Assembly (NCBI GenBank): GCA_910577915.1
Contig: CAJTOM010000015.1
Coordinates: forward strand, 1-39,350
Length of the DNA stretch: 39,350 nucleotides
Source: an uncultured Oscillospiraceae bacterium
Lineage (GTDB): Bacteria; Bacillota; Clostridia; Oscillospirales; Oscillospiraceae
Direction of reading: 5' to 3'
A program made the translations under genes and the position numbers. The notes beneath the pieces are model-generated. The model had not been told where the DNA came from. It saw only the letters and a list, made by a program, of their open reading frames with translations, and searched no databases. This document shows positions 17,361 through 24,493 of this stretch, piece after piece. Within the stretch, counting starts at the first letter, position 1. The number at the start of each line of letters is the position of its first letter.

Positions 17361-17389
17361 TGGACAACAGCAAAAGAATGTGTTATACT
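17361..17389 (+). promoter_or_regulatory. Promoter of the DUF4303-like gene
   Basis: TGGACA (17361-17366), 17 bp, TATACT (17384-17389) with an extended -10 TG (TGTTATACT), 50 bp before the start. Confidence 0.75.
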
Positions 17390-17438
17390 TAATTCCCAAA
17401 TAAGCTGATTACAATAGGGAAGCTGTGGAGGTATCTTG

Positions 17439-17945
17439 ATGGATTTACTTATACTTGAAAAATTTAGAAATGAATGCAACCAGAATTTACCAAGGGCCGT
17501 TGATGAAATACTAAGTACAGGTAAACATGAAAAGCGTTGTGCGGTTGGACTGATTACCACTGATGATTTTTACGGGTTTTATCTAACATGGGACTTTGGT
17601 AATGATATTGATACAGGAGAATATTTTGAATGGGCGCCTGATGACATTAGCACAGATACAAATTTCCTCTATCAGCCGCTTGTAGACATTATTGATAGTT
17701 GCGAAGATATTGATTTTTGCAGTCCATCAAAAGAAAAATGGGATTTTGCTGTAAGTCTGCTTACAGTATTGCAAGAAGTCATCCACCAACTTCCCGATGA
17801 AGTATTCCGAAAAAACAACTTTAAGAGGGAAGATGTTCTTTTCTTTGCTACAATGGGCGATGGTGATTATATAAATGAAATGCTCGATGCTTCTACCAGG
17901 ATGTTTAATCCCAAAGAAACATTAGAAACATTTGGAGTTATATAA
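17439..17945 (+). CDS. DUF4303-like protein
   Basis: 168 aa, acidic, soluble, no signal peptide. The layout (N-terminal helix, then FYGFYLTWDFGNDIDTGEYFEWAPDD, and a late helical VLQEVIHQLPDEVF, DVLFFATMGDGDYINEML) resembles DUF4303 proteins, which are of unknown function and sometimes occur as putative immunity proteins of polymorphic toxins. No toxin gene is adjacent. GGAGG at 17427-17431 is 7 nt before ATG 17439; a TTG directly before it is less likely. Codon use is AT-rich, unlike the surrounding genes. Confidence 0.68.
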   Translation: MDLLILEKFRNECNQNLPRAVDEILSTGKHEKRCAVGLITTDDFYGFYLTWDFGNDIDTGEYFEWAPDDISTDTNFLYQPLVDIIDSCEDIDFCSPSKEKWDFAVSLLTVLQEVIHQLPDEVFRKNNFKREDVLFFATMGDGDYINEMLDASTRMFNPKETLETFGVI

Positions 17946-18029
17946 CAGCCAAAGTTCCGGTTTGTAAGCGGAAAGCCATGCCAGTATTCCGCGTGGAGAG
18001 GAACAAGGGCTGCACGGCCGCCCACCCCA

Positions 18030-18058
18030 TTGACAAATCCATCATTTCCGGCTATACT
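18030..18058 (+). promoter_or_regulatory. Promoter of the T-box/EamA/tyrS operon
   Basis: TTGACA (18030-18035), 17 bp, TATACT (18053-18058); it predicts a transcript start near 18065, exactly where the T-box stem I begins. Confidence 0.88.
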
Positions 18059-18064
18059 ACTCCC

Positions 18065-18353
18065 AGTCAACGCGATGACGGGAACCAGTAGCGCCGCGCG
18101 CTCCCGCCCAGAGAGCCCCCGCGTGGTGAGAGGGGGAGGGGAGACCGGCGTGAATACGTCCCTGAGCAGCGGACCGAAACCGGCTTTCCGGCGGTAGGCT
18201 CCGCCGGGCGCGCCCGATACAGCGCAGGGGTCCCGGGACCCCTTGAGGCCGCGCCCCGCGAGGGGCCGGCGAATCAGAGGTGGTACCGCGATGTTGTCGC
18301 CCTCTGTCCACATACCCGCCGGAGGGGCGGGAGGGGACGGGGGGTGTTTTTTT
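18065..18353 (+). ncRNA. T-box riboswitch, tyrosine-specific (specifier TAC)
   Basis: A tRNA-sensing leader. Conserved parts in order: GATGA and AGTAG in 5' stem I (18074-18092), CAGAGAGC (18110-18117), GGTGAGAG distal motif, specifier loop GAA-TAC (18152-18157), CTGAG and GGACCGAAA (18162-18179), then the T-box GGTGGTACCGCG (18279-18290), which pairs with uncharged tRNA ends. TAC following GAA makes tyrosine the specified amino acid, which fits tyrS downstream. The terminator follows directly. Of the 406 bp between genes 17945 and 18352, this leader and its promoter explain nearly all. Confidence 0.93.
18300..18353 (+). terminator. T-box terminator hairpin
   Basis: Outer stem CCCTCTGTCC (18300-18309) with GGACGGGGGG (18335-18344), inner stem CCCGCC/GGCGGG, then seven T (18347-18353). 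The 3' arm GGGGGG also looks like the ribosome site of the next gene. Confidence 0.85.
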
Positions 18354-19248
18354 GCAGCGACAGGGACATTTGACGGAGAGGCAGCGGGGCACGCTGTTCG
18401 TCTTCCTGGCCGCTGTGCTGTACAGCATCGGGGGACTGTGCATCAAGGTGATCCCCTGGAACGGCCTGAGCATCAACAGCGCCCGGAACGTGGTGGCGCT
18501 GCTGGTGGTGGGGGGCTATCTGGCCGTGAGCGGGCACCAGCTGCGGCTGAACCGGTGGATCGCCCTGGGAGCGGTGAGTGTGTGCGGCACCAACGTGCTC
18601 TTCTCCATGGCCAACAAGCTGACCACCGCCGCCAACACCATTGTTTTGCAGTTCACAGCCCCTATCTTTGTTATCCTGCTGGCGGTCCTCTTCTGGCGGA
18701 AAAAGCCGGAGCGGCTGGACCTGGCCGCCTGCGCCCTGGTGCTGGCGGGGGTGGTGTGCTTCTTCGTGGACAGCCTGGAGATGGGCGGGATGCTGGGCAA
18801 CGTGCTTGCCCTCATCTCGGGGCTGAGCTACGCGGGGGTGTTTCTGCTCAACGACCTGCCGGACGCGGACCCCATCAGCTCCGTGTTCTGGGGGGACGCA
18901 GCCAGCGTGGTCATCGGCCTCCCCTTTCTGCTCCGGGAGACGGCCTTTACCCCGACGGCCGTCATCAGCGTGGTGATCCTGGGGGCCTTCCAGGTGGGGC
19001 TGGCCTATGTGCTCATGTGCATCGGCCTGCGCACCACCCCGGCGGTGACCGCGTCGCTGATCTCCGGCATTGAGCCGGTGCTCAACCCGGTGCTGGTGGC
19101 GGTGTTCTACGGCGAGGAGATCGGGCGCCTGGCCCTGGTGGGGGCGGTGATCGTGGTGGCCTCGGTGGTGGGATACAATGTGATCCGGGGCCGGCGGGCC
19201 GCCGCCGGAGGGGCGGAGGCCGGGACTTCGGCAGATACAGCGCTATAA
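18352..19248 (+). CDS. EamA/DMT-family transporter
   Basis: About 298 aa with ten hydrophobic segments arranged as two EamA repeats (first repeat from FVFLAAVLYSIGGLCIKVIPW; second from LGNVLALISGLSYAGVFLL), ending in VIVVASVVGYNVIRG. Drug/metabolite transporter superfamily; members export or import amino acids, nucleotides or drugs. Its placement behind a tyrosine T-box and 43 bp before tyrS suggests transport of tyrosine or another aromatic compound. The start is uncertain: TTG 18352 lies 7 nt behind GGGGGG but inside the terminator T-run; TTG 18370 (giving MTERQRG) fits the family start but has poor spacing. Confidence 0.88.
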   Translation: MQRQGHLTERQRGTLFVFLAAVLYSIGGLCIKVIPWNGLSINSARNVVALLVVGGYLAVSGHQLRLNRWIALGAVSVCGTNVLFSMANKLTTAANTIVLQFTAPIFVILLAVLFWRKKPERLDLAACALVLAGVVCFFVDSLEMGGMLGNVLALISGLSYAGVFLLNDLPDADPISSVFWGDAASVVIGLPFLLRETAFTPTAVISVVILGAFQVGLAYVLMCIGLRTTPAVTASLISGIEPVLNPVLVAVFYGEEIGRLALVGAVIVVASVVGYNVIRGRRAAAGGAEAGTSADTAL

Positions 19249-19291
19249 AAAATAACAAATACGACGGGAAAAAATAAGGAGAATAACAGCA

Positions 19292-20518
19292 ATGCAATTG
19301 TATGACGAACTGGCGGCCCGGGGCCTCATTGCCCAGGTCACCAACGAGGATGAAATTCGCGAGATGATCAACGCCGGCAAGGCCACCTTCTACATCGGCT
19401 TTGACTGCACCGCGGACAGCCTCACGGCGGGCCACTTCGTGGCTCTGACCTTTATGAAGCGCCTGCAGCAGGCGGGCAACACACCCATCGCCCTCATCGG
19501 CGGCGGCACCACCATGATCGGCGATCCCTCCGGGCGCACCGATATGCGGAAAATGCTCACCCGGGAGGACATCGACCACAACGCCGCCTGTTTCAAGCGC
19601 CAGATGGAGCGGTTCATCGAGTTCGGCGAGGGCAAGGCCCAGATGGTCAACAACGCCGACTGGCTGCTGAGCCTGAACTACGTGGACCTCCTGCGGGAGG
19701 TGGGGGCCTGCTTCTCGGTGAACAACATGCTCCGGGCGGAGTGCTACAAGCAGCGCATGGAGAAGGGTCTCAGCTTCCTGGAGTTCAACTACATGATCAT
19801 GCAGTCCTACGACTTCTACCACCTCTTCCAGTCCCACGACTGCAACATGCAGTTCGGCGGCAACGACCAGTGGTCGAACATGCTGGGCGGCACCGAGCTC
19901 ATCCGGAAGAAGCTGGGCAAGGACGCCCACTGCATGACCATCAACCTGCTCACCGACTCCCAGGGCAACAAGATGGGCAAGACCGCCGGCAACGCCGTGT
20001 GGCTGGACCCCAACAGGACCAGCCCCTACGACTTCTACCAGTACTGGCGGAACGTGGAGGATGCGGACGTGATGAAGTGCATCCGCTGGCTCACCTTCCT
20101 GCCCCTGGAGCAGGTGGACGAGATGGACGGCTGGACCGGCAGCCAGCTCAACCGGGCCAAGGAGATTCTGGCCTGGGAGCTCACCAGCATGGTCCACGGC
20201 AGGGAGGAGGCCGACAAGGCCCAGAACGCCGCCCGCTCCCTCTTCGGCGGCGGCGGGGACAAGGCCAGCATGCCCACCACCGAGCTGACGGGCGACAGCT
20301 TCGGCGACGGCCAGATCGGCATTCTGAATCTGCTGGTGGCCTGCGGCCTGGCGCCCTCCAAGGGGGAGGCCCGGCGGCTGGTGCAGCAGGGCGGCGTGTC
20401 CGTGGGCGACGAGAAGGTGACGGACATCGACCAGAAATACGGCTGCGAGCTGTTTCTGGGCGAGGGCGTCATCATCAAGAAGGGGAAGAAGGTCTTCCAC
20501 CGGGCGGTGATGAATTAA
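19292..20518 (+). CDS. tyrS: Tyrosine--tRNA ligase
   Basis: Class I synthetase, 408 aa, bacterial TyrRS. The ATP-binding HIGH-like motif lies in DSLTAGHFVALTFM (variant AGH); YDFYHLFQSHDCNMQFGGNDQWSNM binds tyrosine and tRNA; the KMSKS-like motif is NKMGKTAGNAVWLD. The C-terminal S4 RNA-binding domain is APSKGEARRLVQQGGVSVGDEKV. AAGGAG lies 10 nt before ATG 19292. Controlled with the EamA gene by the T-box, so charging and probably uptake of tyrosine respond to the tRNA-Tyr charging level. Confidence 0.97.
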   Translation: MQLYDELAARGLIAQVTNEDEIREMINAGKATFYIGFDCTADSLTAGHFVALTFMKRLQQAGNTPIALIGGGTTMIGDPSGRTDMRKMLTREDIDHNAACFKRQMERFIEFGEGKAQMVNNADWLLSLNYVDLLREVGACFSVNNMLRAECYKQRMEKGLSFLEFNYMIMQSYDFYHLFQSHDCNMQFGGNDQWSNMLGGTELIRKKLGKDAHCMTINLLTDSQGNKMGKTAGNAVWLDPNRTSPYDFYQYWRNVEDADVMKCIRWLTFLPLEQVDEMDGWTGSQLNRAKEILAWELTSMVHGREEADKAQNAARSLFGGGGDKASMPTTELTGDSFGDGQIGILNLLVACGLAPSKGEARRLVQQGGVSVGDEKVTDIDQKYGCELFLGEGVIIKKGKKVFHRAVMN

Positions 20519-20525
20519 TATGAGA

Positions 20526-20810
20526 GAGGCCCCCTGGAACCTGTGGTTCCAGGGGGCCTCAGACTGTCAAAAAAGCCCTCCGCAGGCGTTAGGCGGGCTA
20601 AGCCCGCCCCAGCCCTAAGCCGGCCCTTGGGTCGGCCCACGGAAGTTCGCGTCCGCAGACGCGAAAAAATTTCAATCACTTTTTTGGCGGCGTGTACGTC
20701 AAAAAGTACTTTGCGGGCCGCGCTCGGCCCGGTTCTTCTCCCTCAAAAAAGGTGCTTTGCACCTTTTTTGACACGCAGAGGCCCCCTGGAACCACAGGTT
20801 CCAGGGGGCC
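20526..20810. mobile_element. MITE-like element with hairpin ends in inverted orientation
   Basis: The left end (20526-20560) is a hairpin of 16-bp arms around TGT; the right end (20780-20810) is the same sequence inverted, 14-bp arms around ACA. Just inside, TGTCAAAAAAG on the left matches CTTTTTTGACA on the right, so the terminal inverted repeats reach about 48 bp with a few mismatches. The interior holds further hairpins (GGCGGGC-TAA-GCCCGCC, CGCGTC-CGCA-GACGCG and 20745-20769). No ORF is convincing. It fills the 314-bp gap between tyrS and the next gene and may double as their terminator. A structured repeat is certain; mobility is inferred. Confidence 0.6.
20745..20769. terminator. Bidirectional intrinsic terminator
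   Basis: AAAAAAGGTGC / GCACCTTTTTT, 11-bp arms with a 3-nt loop and T-runs on both strands. It can stop both tyrS transcripts and transcripts of the convergent membrane-protein operon. Confidence 0.8.
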
Positions 20811-20832
20811 CCCCTGCCGTAGGATCGGCCGC

Positions 20833-21327
20833 TTACTGCGCCTCGGTTTGCTCGGCGTTGGCGGCCTTGTTCTGCTGAAGGCTGCCGACGATGAAGAGGA
20901 CGGGCCCGACGATGCTGCCCAGCGCCGCGATAGCGCCCTGGAGGGTGAAGAGGCTGCCCAGGCCGAAGAGGCCCAGGGCCAGAAGGATGATGCCCCAGAC
21001 GAGGAAGAACTTGTACTTCTTGGGCTGCTTGCACCGGGACAGGCCCATGAGGCCCACCACCAGGTCGATGATCATCATAATAACGGTGAACCCGATGGCC
21101 ACGATGGCCACCACATTCACCAGCCCCACGGCGGAGTCGGCCCCAAAGGCGCCGCCGCTCTCCTGCTGCACGTAGGCCTCCAGGCCGGCCATGGTGCTGT
21201 TGTCCAGGGAGGAGATGGCCGCCATGGTGGCGACGCTGTTGAAGATCGCGATGGCGCCGGACACCAGGCCGCCGGCGAGGATGAGGATGGAGCCGATTTT
21301 CAGCAAAATGTTTTCTTTCTGTTCCAT
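20833..21327 (-). CDS. Membrane protein of unknown function
   Basis: 164 aa with four hydrophobic segments: IGSILILAGGLVSGAIAIF, VGLVNVVAIVAIGFTVIMMIIDLVVGLMGL, FLVWGIILLALGLFGLGSLF and IAALGSIVGPVLFIVGSL. An extracytoplasmic loop after the first segment is Ser/Ala-rich. The tail is polar and Gln/Glu-rich. The organisation recalls small DUF-type tetraspan proteins of Firmicutes but I do not recognise a family. The AGGAG upstream lies about 12 nt from ATG 21327, unusually far. Second gene of the operon served by the putative invertible promoter. Confidence 0.78.
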   Translation of the reverse strand: MEQKENILLKIGSILILAGGLVSGAIAIFNSVATMAAISSLDNSTMAGLEAYVQQESGGAFGADSAVGLVNVVAIVAIGFTVIMMIIDLVVGLMGLSRCKQPKKYKFFLVWGIILLALGLFGLGSLFTLQGAIAALGSIVGPVLFIVGSLQQNKAANAEQTEAQ

Positions 21328-21391
21328 AATGACATGTACTCTCCTAAATATATATTGAAATTTGGAATCGCGCAGGGTTCAGGGCGGGGCG

Positions 21392-21880
21392 TCAGACAGT
21401 GCCGATGGCCATAGCGGTCAGGAAGGCGAGCAGAAGCATTATGAGCCAGCCGCCCACTAAAAGCACCACCGACAACAGGATCCGGACGCCCAGGGGATAC
21501 AGCTCCGAGGCGGATATGCGCAGCGTCAGGTAGAAGGCGACGACCGCCAGAAGCACAGGAATCGCGCCTCCGCCCAGGCACATGGAGAAATCCAGGATGG
21601 CGAATATGTAGCCCCAGACGGGGACCTTGCTGATGGGCACATGGGGTTTTCCGCTGGACTGGTTGATCCCGTCCACGACGAGCTGCATGGTCAGCATCCC
21701 CGAGACCAGCATCACCTTGCCCTCAGGAATCGGCAGATCGTATTCCATGGGGATGAAGGCGACGTTCCGGTGGGGGAGGGAACGGAGGTTGTAGACCGTC
21801 CCGTTGATGTCGATACGGCCGAAGGATTTCAGCTTGATCGTATACGACTTCCCCTGCAGTTCGATTTGGTAGCTTTTCAT
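21392..21880 (-). CDS. Membrane protein of unknown function with N-terminal beta domain
   Basis: 162 aa. Residues 1-60 are soluble and beta-rich (KSYQIELQGKSYTIKLKSFGRIDINGTVYNLRSLP), followed by about three hydrophobic segments (VWGYIFAILDFSMCLGGGAIPVLLAVVAFYL, VRILLSVVLLVGGWLIMLLLAFLTAMAI). Family not recognised. ATG 21880 follows GAGAGGAGAGTAC, the same ribosome-site sequence as in the next gene, again about 12 nt away. The frame is open upstream to 21979, but that part crosses the left recombination site and has no ribosome site. First gene after the putative invertible promoter. Confidence 0.75.
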   Translation of the reverse strand: MKSYQIELQGKSYTIKLKSFGRIDINGTVYNLRSLPHRNVAFIPMEYDLPIPEGKVMLVSGMLTMQLVVDGINQSSGKPHVPISKVPVWGYIFAILDFSMCLGGGAIPVLLAVVAFYLTLRISASELYPLGVRILLSVVLLVGGWLIMLLLAFLTAMAIGTV

Positions 21881-22021
21881 GTGTGTGGTACTCTCCTCTC
21901 TGAATCTATATATGATACGGCGTGTGCCGGTATCACCACAAAACGGGCTCTGTTTTGGCGCATACGACAGAATTATCATTCCGTGGTCATCCGCCCCCGC
22001 CCGGAGGTTTTGATCGCCTGT

Positions 22022-22050
22022 ATTCTATCACCAAAGCCCCTCTGTGGCAA
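22022..22050 (-). promoter_or_regulatory. Leftward promoter inside the invertible segment
   Basis: Minus strand TTGCCA (22050-22045), 17 bp, TAGAAT (22027-22022) with extended -10 TG (TGATAGAAT). As the sequence is written it reads into the membrane-protein operon at 21880, with an untranslated leader of about 135 nt crossing the left site. Confidence 0.78.
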
Positions 22051-22124
22051 GAGAAAATTGAAAATTTTGCAAATTTTTCCGCAACAGCGCAGCCGGACAA
22101 AAATTCTTTTTTACCGGCATATAG

Positions 22125-22153
22125 TTGCACATTTATTCCATATCTGCTTTAAT
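22125..22153 (+). promoter_or_regulatory. Rightward candidate promoter inside the invertible segment
   Basis: TTGCAC (22125-22130), 17 bp, TTTAAT (22148-22153), pointing out through the right site, antisense to the recombinase. Weaker than the leftward promoter. Confidence 0.45.
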
Positions 22154-22213
22154 AAATTGCCTTTGTCTCCAGCTGACCGTACCACGGAATGATAATTCCG
22201 TGGTTTTTTGCGT

Positions 22214-23047
22214 TTACAGCACCAGCCGCAGCCGCTCCAGCTGCCGCCGGTGGGTCTGCCCGGACTCCATGGTATAGATCCGGGTGGTGTCCACGCTGGC
22301 GTGGCCCAAGATGTCCGCCAGGCGGGCCAGGTCCTTTTCCAGGGCGTAGTAGGTCCGGGCAAACAGGTGGCGCAGGCTGTGGGGGAAGACCTTCGTCTCC
22401 GCCACGCCTGCGGCGGCGCACAGGGACTTCATCTCCCGCCACAGGTTGCTCCGGTCCAGGGGCCGGCCGCCGCGGGTAACGAACACCGGGCCGGTGTGAA
22501 TCCGCCGGGAGCGGGCGTACTGGAGCAGCAGCCGCTGGAGGGGGCGGGGGAGGAGGACGGTGCGGCTGCGGCCCTTGCTGGAGACCTCCACCCGGCCGGC
22601 CCGCAGGGCCTCCGCCGTGAAGAAGCGCAGCTCCCCCACCCGGATGCCGGTGGCGCAGATGGTCTCCAGCACCAGCAGGAGCCGCCGGTCGGGCCGGGCC
22701 CTGGCCGCCGCCAGCAGACGACCGTACTCCCGGCGGCTGAGCTCCCGGCTCTCATCCCGGAAGCTCCGGCGCTGGACCCGGAGGGCCCGGAGGCGGCACT
22801 CCTCCAGGCCCAGAAAGGCGAACAGGGCGTTGAGCCCCGCCACGGCCCCGTTGACGCCGGCGGGACTTCTGACGGCGGCCAGCTCCGTCTTGTAGACCGC
22901 CGCCAGGGCCCTGGAGACCGCGCGGCCCGCCAGCCAGCCGGAGAAGCGGGCGGCCTCCCGGCGGTATTTTTCCACAGTGGCGGGGCTCTTCTCCTGGGCG
23001 GACAGGTGGGCGGCGAAGCGGCGGAGCGTGTGTGCGGTGATACGCAT
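22214..23047 (-). CDS. Tyrosine recombinase (XerC/D-like integrase)
   Basis: 277 aa, compact single-domain size plus SAM-like N-terminal domain. Residues 1-80 are the core-binding helices (TLRRFAAHLSAQEKSPATVEKYRREAARFSGWL). The catalytic set is complete: Arg136 in ATGIRVGEL, Lys158 in VEVSSKGRSR, His223 and Arg226 in FPHSLRHLFA, His249 in DILGHASVDTT, nucleophile Tyr258 in RIYTM. GGAGG precedes ATG 23047. The gene stands alone, not next to xer/dif features or phage genes, and its 3' end is 10 bp from the right 24-bp site. This fits a dedicated invertase of the neighbouring promoter segment rather than a phage integrase. The link is inferred from position. Confidence 0.93.
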   Translation of the reverse strand: MRITAHTLRRFAAHLSAQEKSPATVEKYRREAARFSGWLAGRAVSRALAAVYKTELAAVRSPAGVNGAVAGLNALFAFLGLEECRLRALRVQRRSFRDESRELSRREYGRLLAAARARPDRRLLLVLETICATGIRVGELRFFTAEALRAGRVEVSSKGRSRTVLLPRPLQRLLLQYARSRRIHTGPVFVTRGGRPLDRSNLWREMKSLCAAAGVAETKVFPHSLRHLFARTYYALEKDLARLADILGHASVDTTRIYTMESGQTHRRQLERLRLVL

Positions 23048-23112
23048 AGACGGGGTTCCTCCTTGTGTGTGATCTACCTAATCTTACACAAAAGAGGGCG
23101 GAAGGGCAACAA

Positions 23113-23136
23113 GGGGAGCGGCCCGCACCGCTCCCC
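23113..23136 (-). terminator. Terminator hairpin of the two-component operon
   Basis: GGGGAGCGG / CCGCTCCCC, 9-bp arms with a 6-nt loop, followed on the minus strand by TTGTTGCCC, a modest T-run, 7 bp after the kinase stop. Confidence 0.65.
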
Positions 23137-23142
23137 CGTAAT

Positions 23143-24465
23143 CTATCGATGTGCCTTTGGGGCCGCCTTCCGGAAGGAGACCGTAAAGATCACCCCGCCG
23201 TTGGCGTTCTCCGCCCCGCAGTGCCAGCCATGGGCCTGGGCGATGGCGGCGGCCAGGGCCAGCCCCAGGCCGGAGCCGCCCTTTCTGGCGGTGTCGCCCT
23301 TGAAGTACGGCTCCCAGAGCCGGGGCAGGTCCTCCGCCGGAATGGGGGCGCCGGAGTTGTACACCGTCAGCGCCTGGGCGTCCGCCCGGACGCGGATGAC
23401 GCCGGCGCTGTGATCGGCGGCGTTGCGCAGCAGGTTGTCGAACAGCCGCTCCAGCTGCCGCCGGTCCGCCTGGACCGCCCCAGCGGCCTCCACGGACACC
23501 TCCAGCCCCTCCAGCAGGGGGGCGAGGGCCTCCAGCCGCTCCTGGATGAGCCCTTCCAGCGCCGCCTCCTCCAGCTGGGGGCGGCAGGTCCGTAGGCGGC
23601 CCAGCTCCAGCATGTCCGCCAGGGAGCGGTCCATGGCCTCCGTCTGGGCGGCGATCTCAGCGATGTACCGGTTCCGTTTCTCCGGCTGGACGTTCTCCGC
23701 CAGATTCTCGGCGCAAGAGCGGATCACCGCCAGGGGGGTCTTCATGTCGTGGGCGATGGCGGCGGTGGTCTCCCGTGTGCGCCGCTCATAGAGCAGGTGA
23801 GTCCGCTGGCCCTTCCAGGTGGCGTGGGAGAGCAGCCACGCCGCCAGCAGGAACAGCAGGAAGCTGAAGAGGGCGCACACGCACACCTGGGGCCCGGCCA
23901 CCGCCCACAGGTTCGCTTTTCCTGCCACGGACAGCCAGCAGTTCCCGGCCAGGGACTTCTCGCCGAACAGGGGCTGCTCCACCAGGAAGGCGGCGCGGAC
24001 GTAGAACTCCAGCGCGCCCCGGCCGTCCGTCTGCCCCAGCCGCTTGGAGGCGATGGCGTCGGCCAGGTGCTCCTTCGGCAGCAGTAGGGGCAGATTTTCC
24101 TCCGCTGCCATGGCGCGGATGGTCTGGATGGATGCCGGGGATACCTGAGCCGTCCGACTCTGCGTCCCCACCGTTTCCGGCATTTGCCAGATGGGCTCGC
24201 CCTCCAGGGTGACCAGGGCGGCGGTGACGCCGTCGTAGTCCTCAAAGCCCCGGATGGTCTCCGCCCAGTCCTGGGGGCTCCCGGTGTCCATGGACAAAAG
24301 CTGCTCCCGCAGCTTCAGCCCCTCCAGGTGCAGCCGCCGGCCCTCGCTGCGCAGGGCTTCCGACATGACCACGTAGGTCAGGGCCCCCAGCAGTACCGCC
24401 CACACCGCCAGCAGCAGCGTGAAGCAGCGCAGGTAGACCCGCCGGCGTTCTTTTTTCATATCCAT
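23143..24465 (-). CDS. Sensor histidine kinase
   Basis: 440 aa, bitopic membrane kinase. First membrane segment about 12-34 (LRCFTLLLAVWAVLLGALTYVVM), an extracytoplasmic sensor region of about 155 residues, second segment near 200-220 (VCVCALFSFLLFLLAAWLLSHA). The H-box is AIAHDMKTPLAVIRS (phospho-His), the N-box DNLLRNAADHSAG, and the G-box GGSGLGLALAAAIAQAHGW, all intact. The F-box-like part is LWEPYFKGD. AGGAG lies 9 nt before the first of two ATGs (24465); the second is 24459. It follows the response regulator gene by 28 bp in the same operon. Confidence 0.94.
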   Translation of the reverse strand: MDMKKERRRVYLRCFTLLLAVWAVLLGALTYVVMSEALRSEGRRLHLEGLKLREQLLSMDTGSPQDWAETIRGFEDYDGVTAALVTLEGEPIWQMPETVGTQSRTAQVSPASIQTIRAMAAEENLPLLLPKEHLADAIASKRLGQTDGRGALEFYVRAAFLVEQPLFGEKSLAGNCWLSVAGKANLWAVAGPQVCVCALFSFLLFLLAAWLLSHATWKGQRTHLLYERRTRETTAAIAHDMKTPLAVIRSCAENLAENVQPEKRNRYIAEIAAQTEAMDRSLADMLELGRLRTCRPQLEEAALEGLIQERLEALAPLLEGLEVSVEAAGAVQADRRQLERLFDNLLRNAADHSAGVIRVRADAQALTVYNSGAPIPAEDLPRLWEPYFKGDTARKGGSGLGLALAAAIAQAHGWHCGAENANGGVIFTVSFRKAAPKAHR

Positions 24466-24493
24466 ATCTGTATACTCCTCTCTGATACCGCGT

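Larger units (their letters stand above)
21964..22204. repeat. Putative invertible promoter segment bounded by inverted 24-bp sites
   Basis: Left site 21964-21987 and right site 22181-22204 are in opposite orientation, identical over an 18-bp core (21970-21987 with 22181-22198) and at 22 of 24 positions overall. Each is an imperfect dyad: arms ACCACGGAAT and ATTCCGTGGT around TATC, as expected of a tyrosine-recombinase core site. The 193 bp between them (21988-22180) are AT-rich, non-coding and contain promoters near both ends. A tyrosine recombinase gene ends 10 bp to the right. This accounts for the 333-bp gap between 21880 and 22214. Confidence 0.75.

Noticed and set aside
22214..23047. 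The tyrosine recombinase as a prophage or ICE integrase
   Set aside because: No phage or conjugation genes and no tRNA attachment site are nearby; the flanking genes are a two-component system and membrane proteins, and the inverted 24-bp sites explain it better.
23061..23092. Imperfect inverted repeat TTGTGT...ACACAA upstream of the recombinase as a third recombination site
   Set aside because: Its sequence is unrelated to the 24-bp sites, and the arms are short with mismatches; at most an operator for the recombinase gene.
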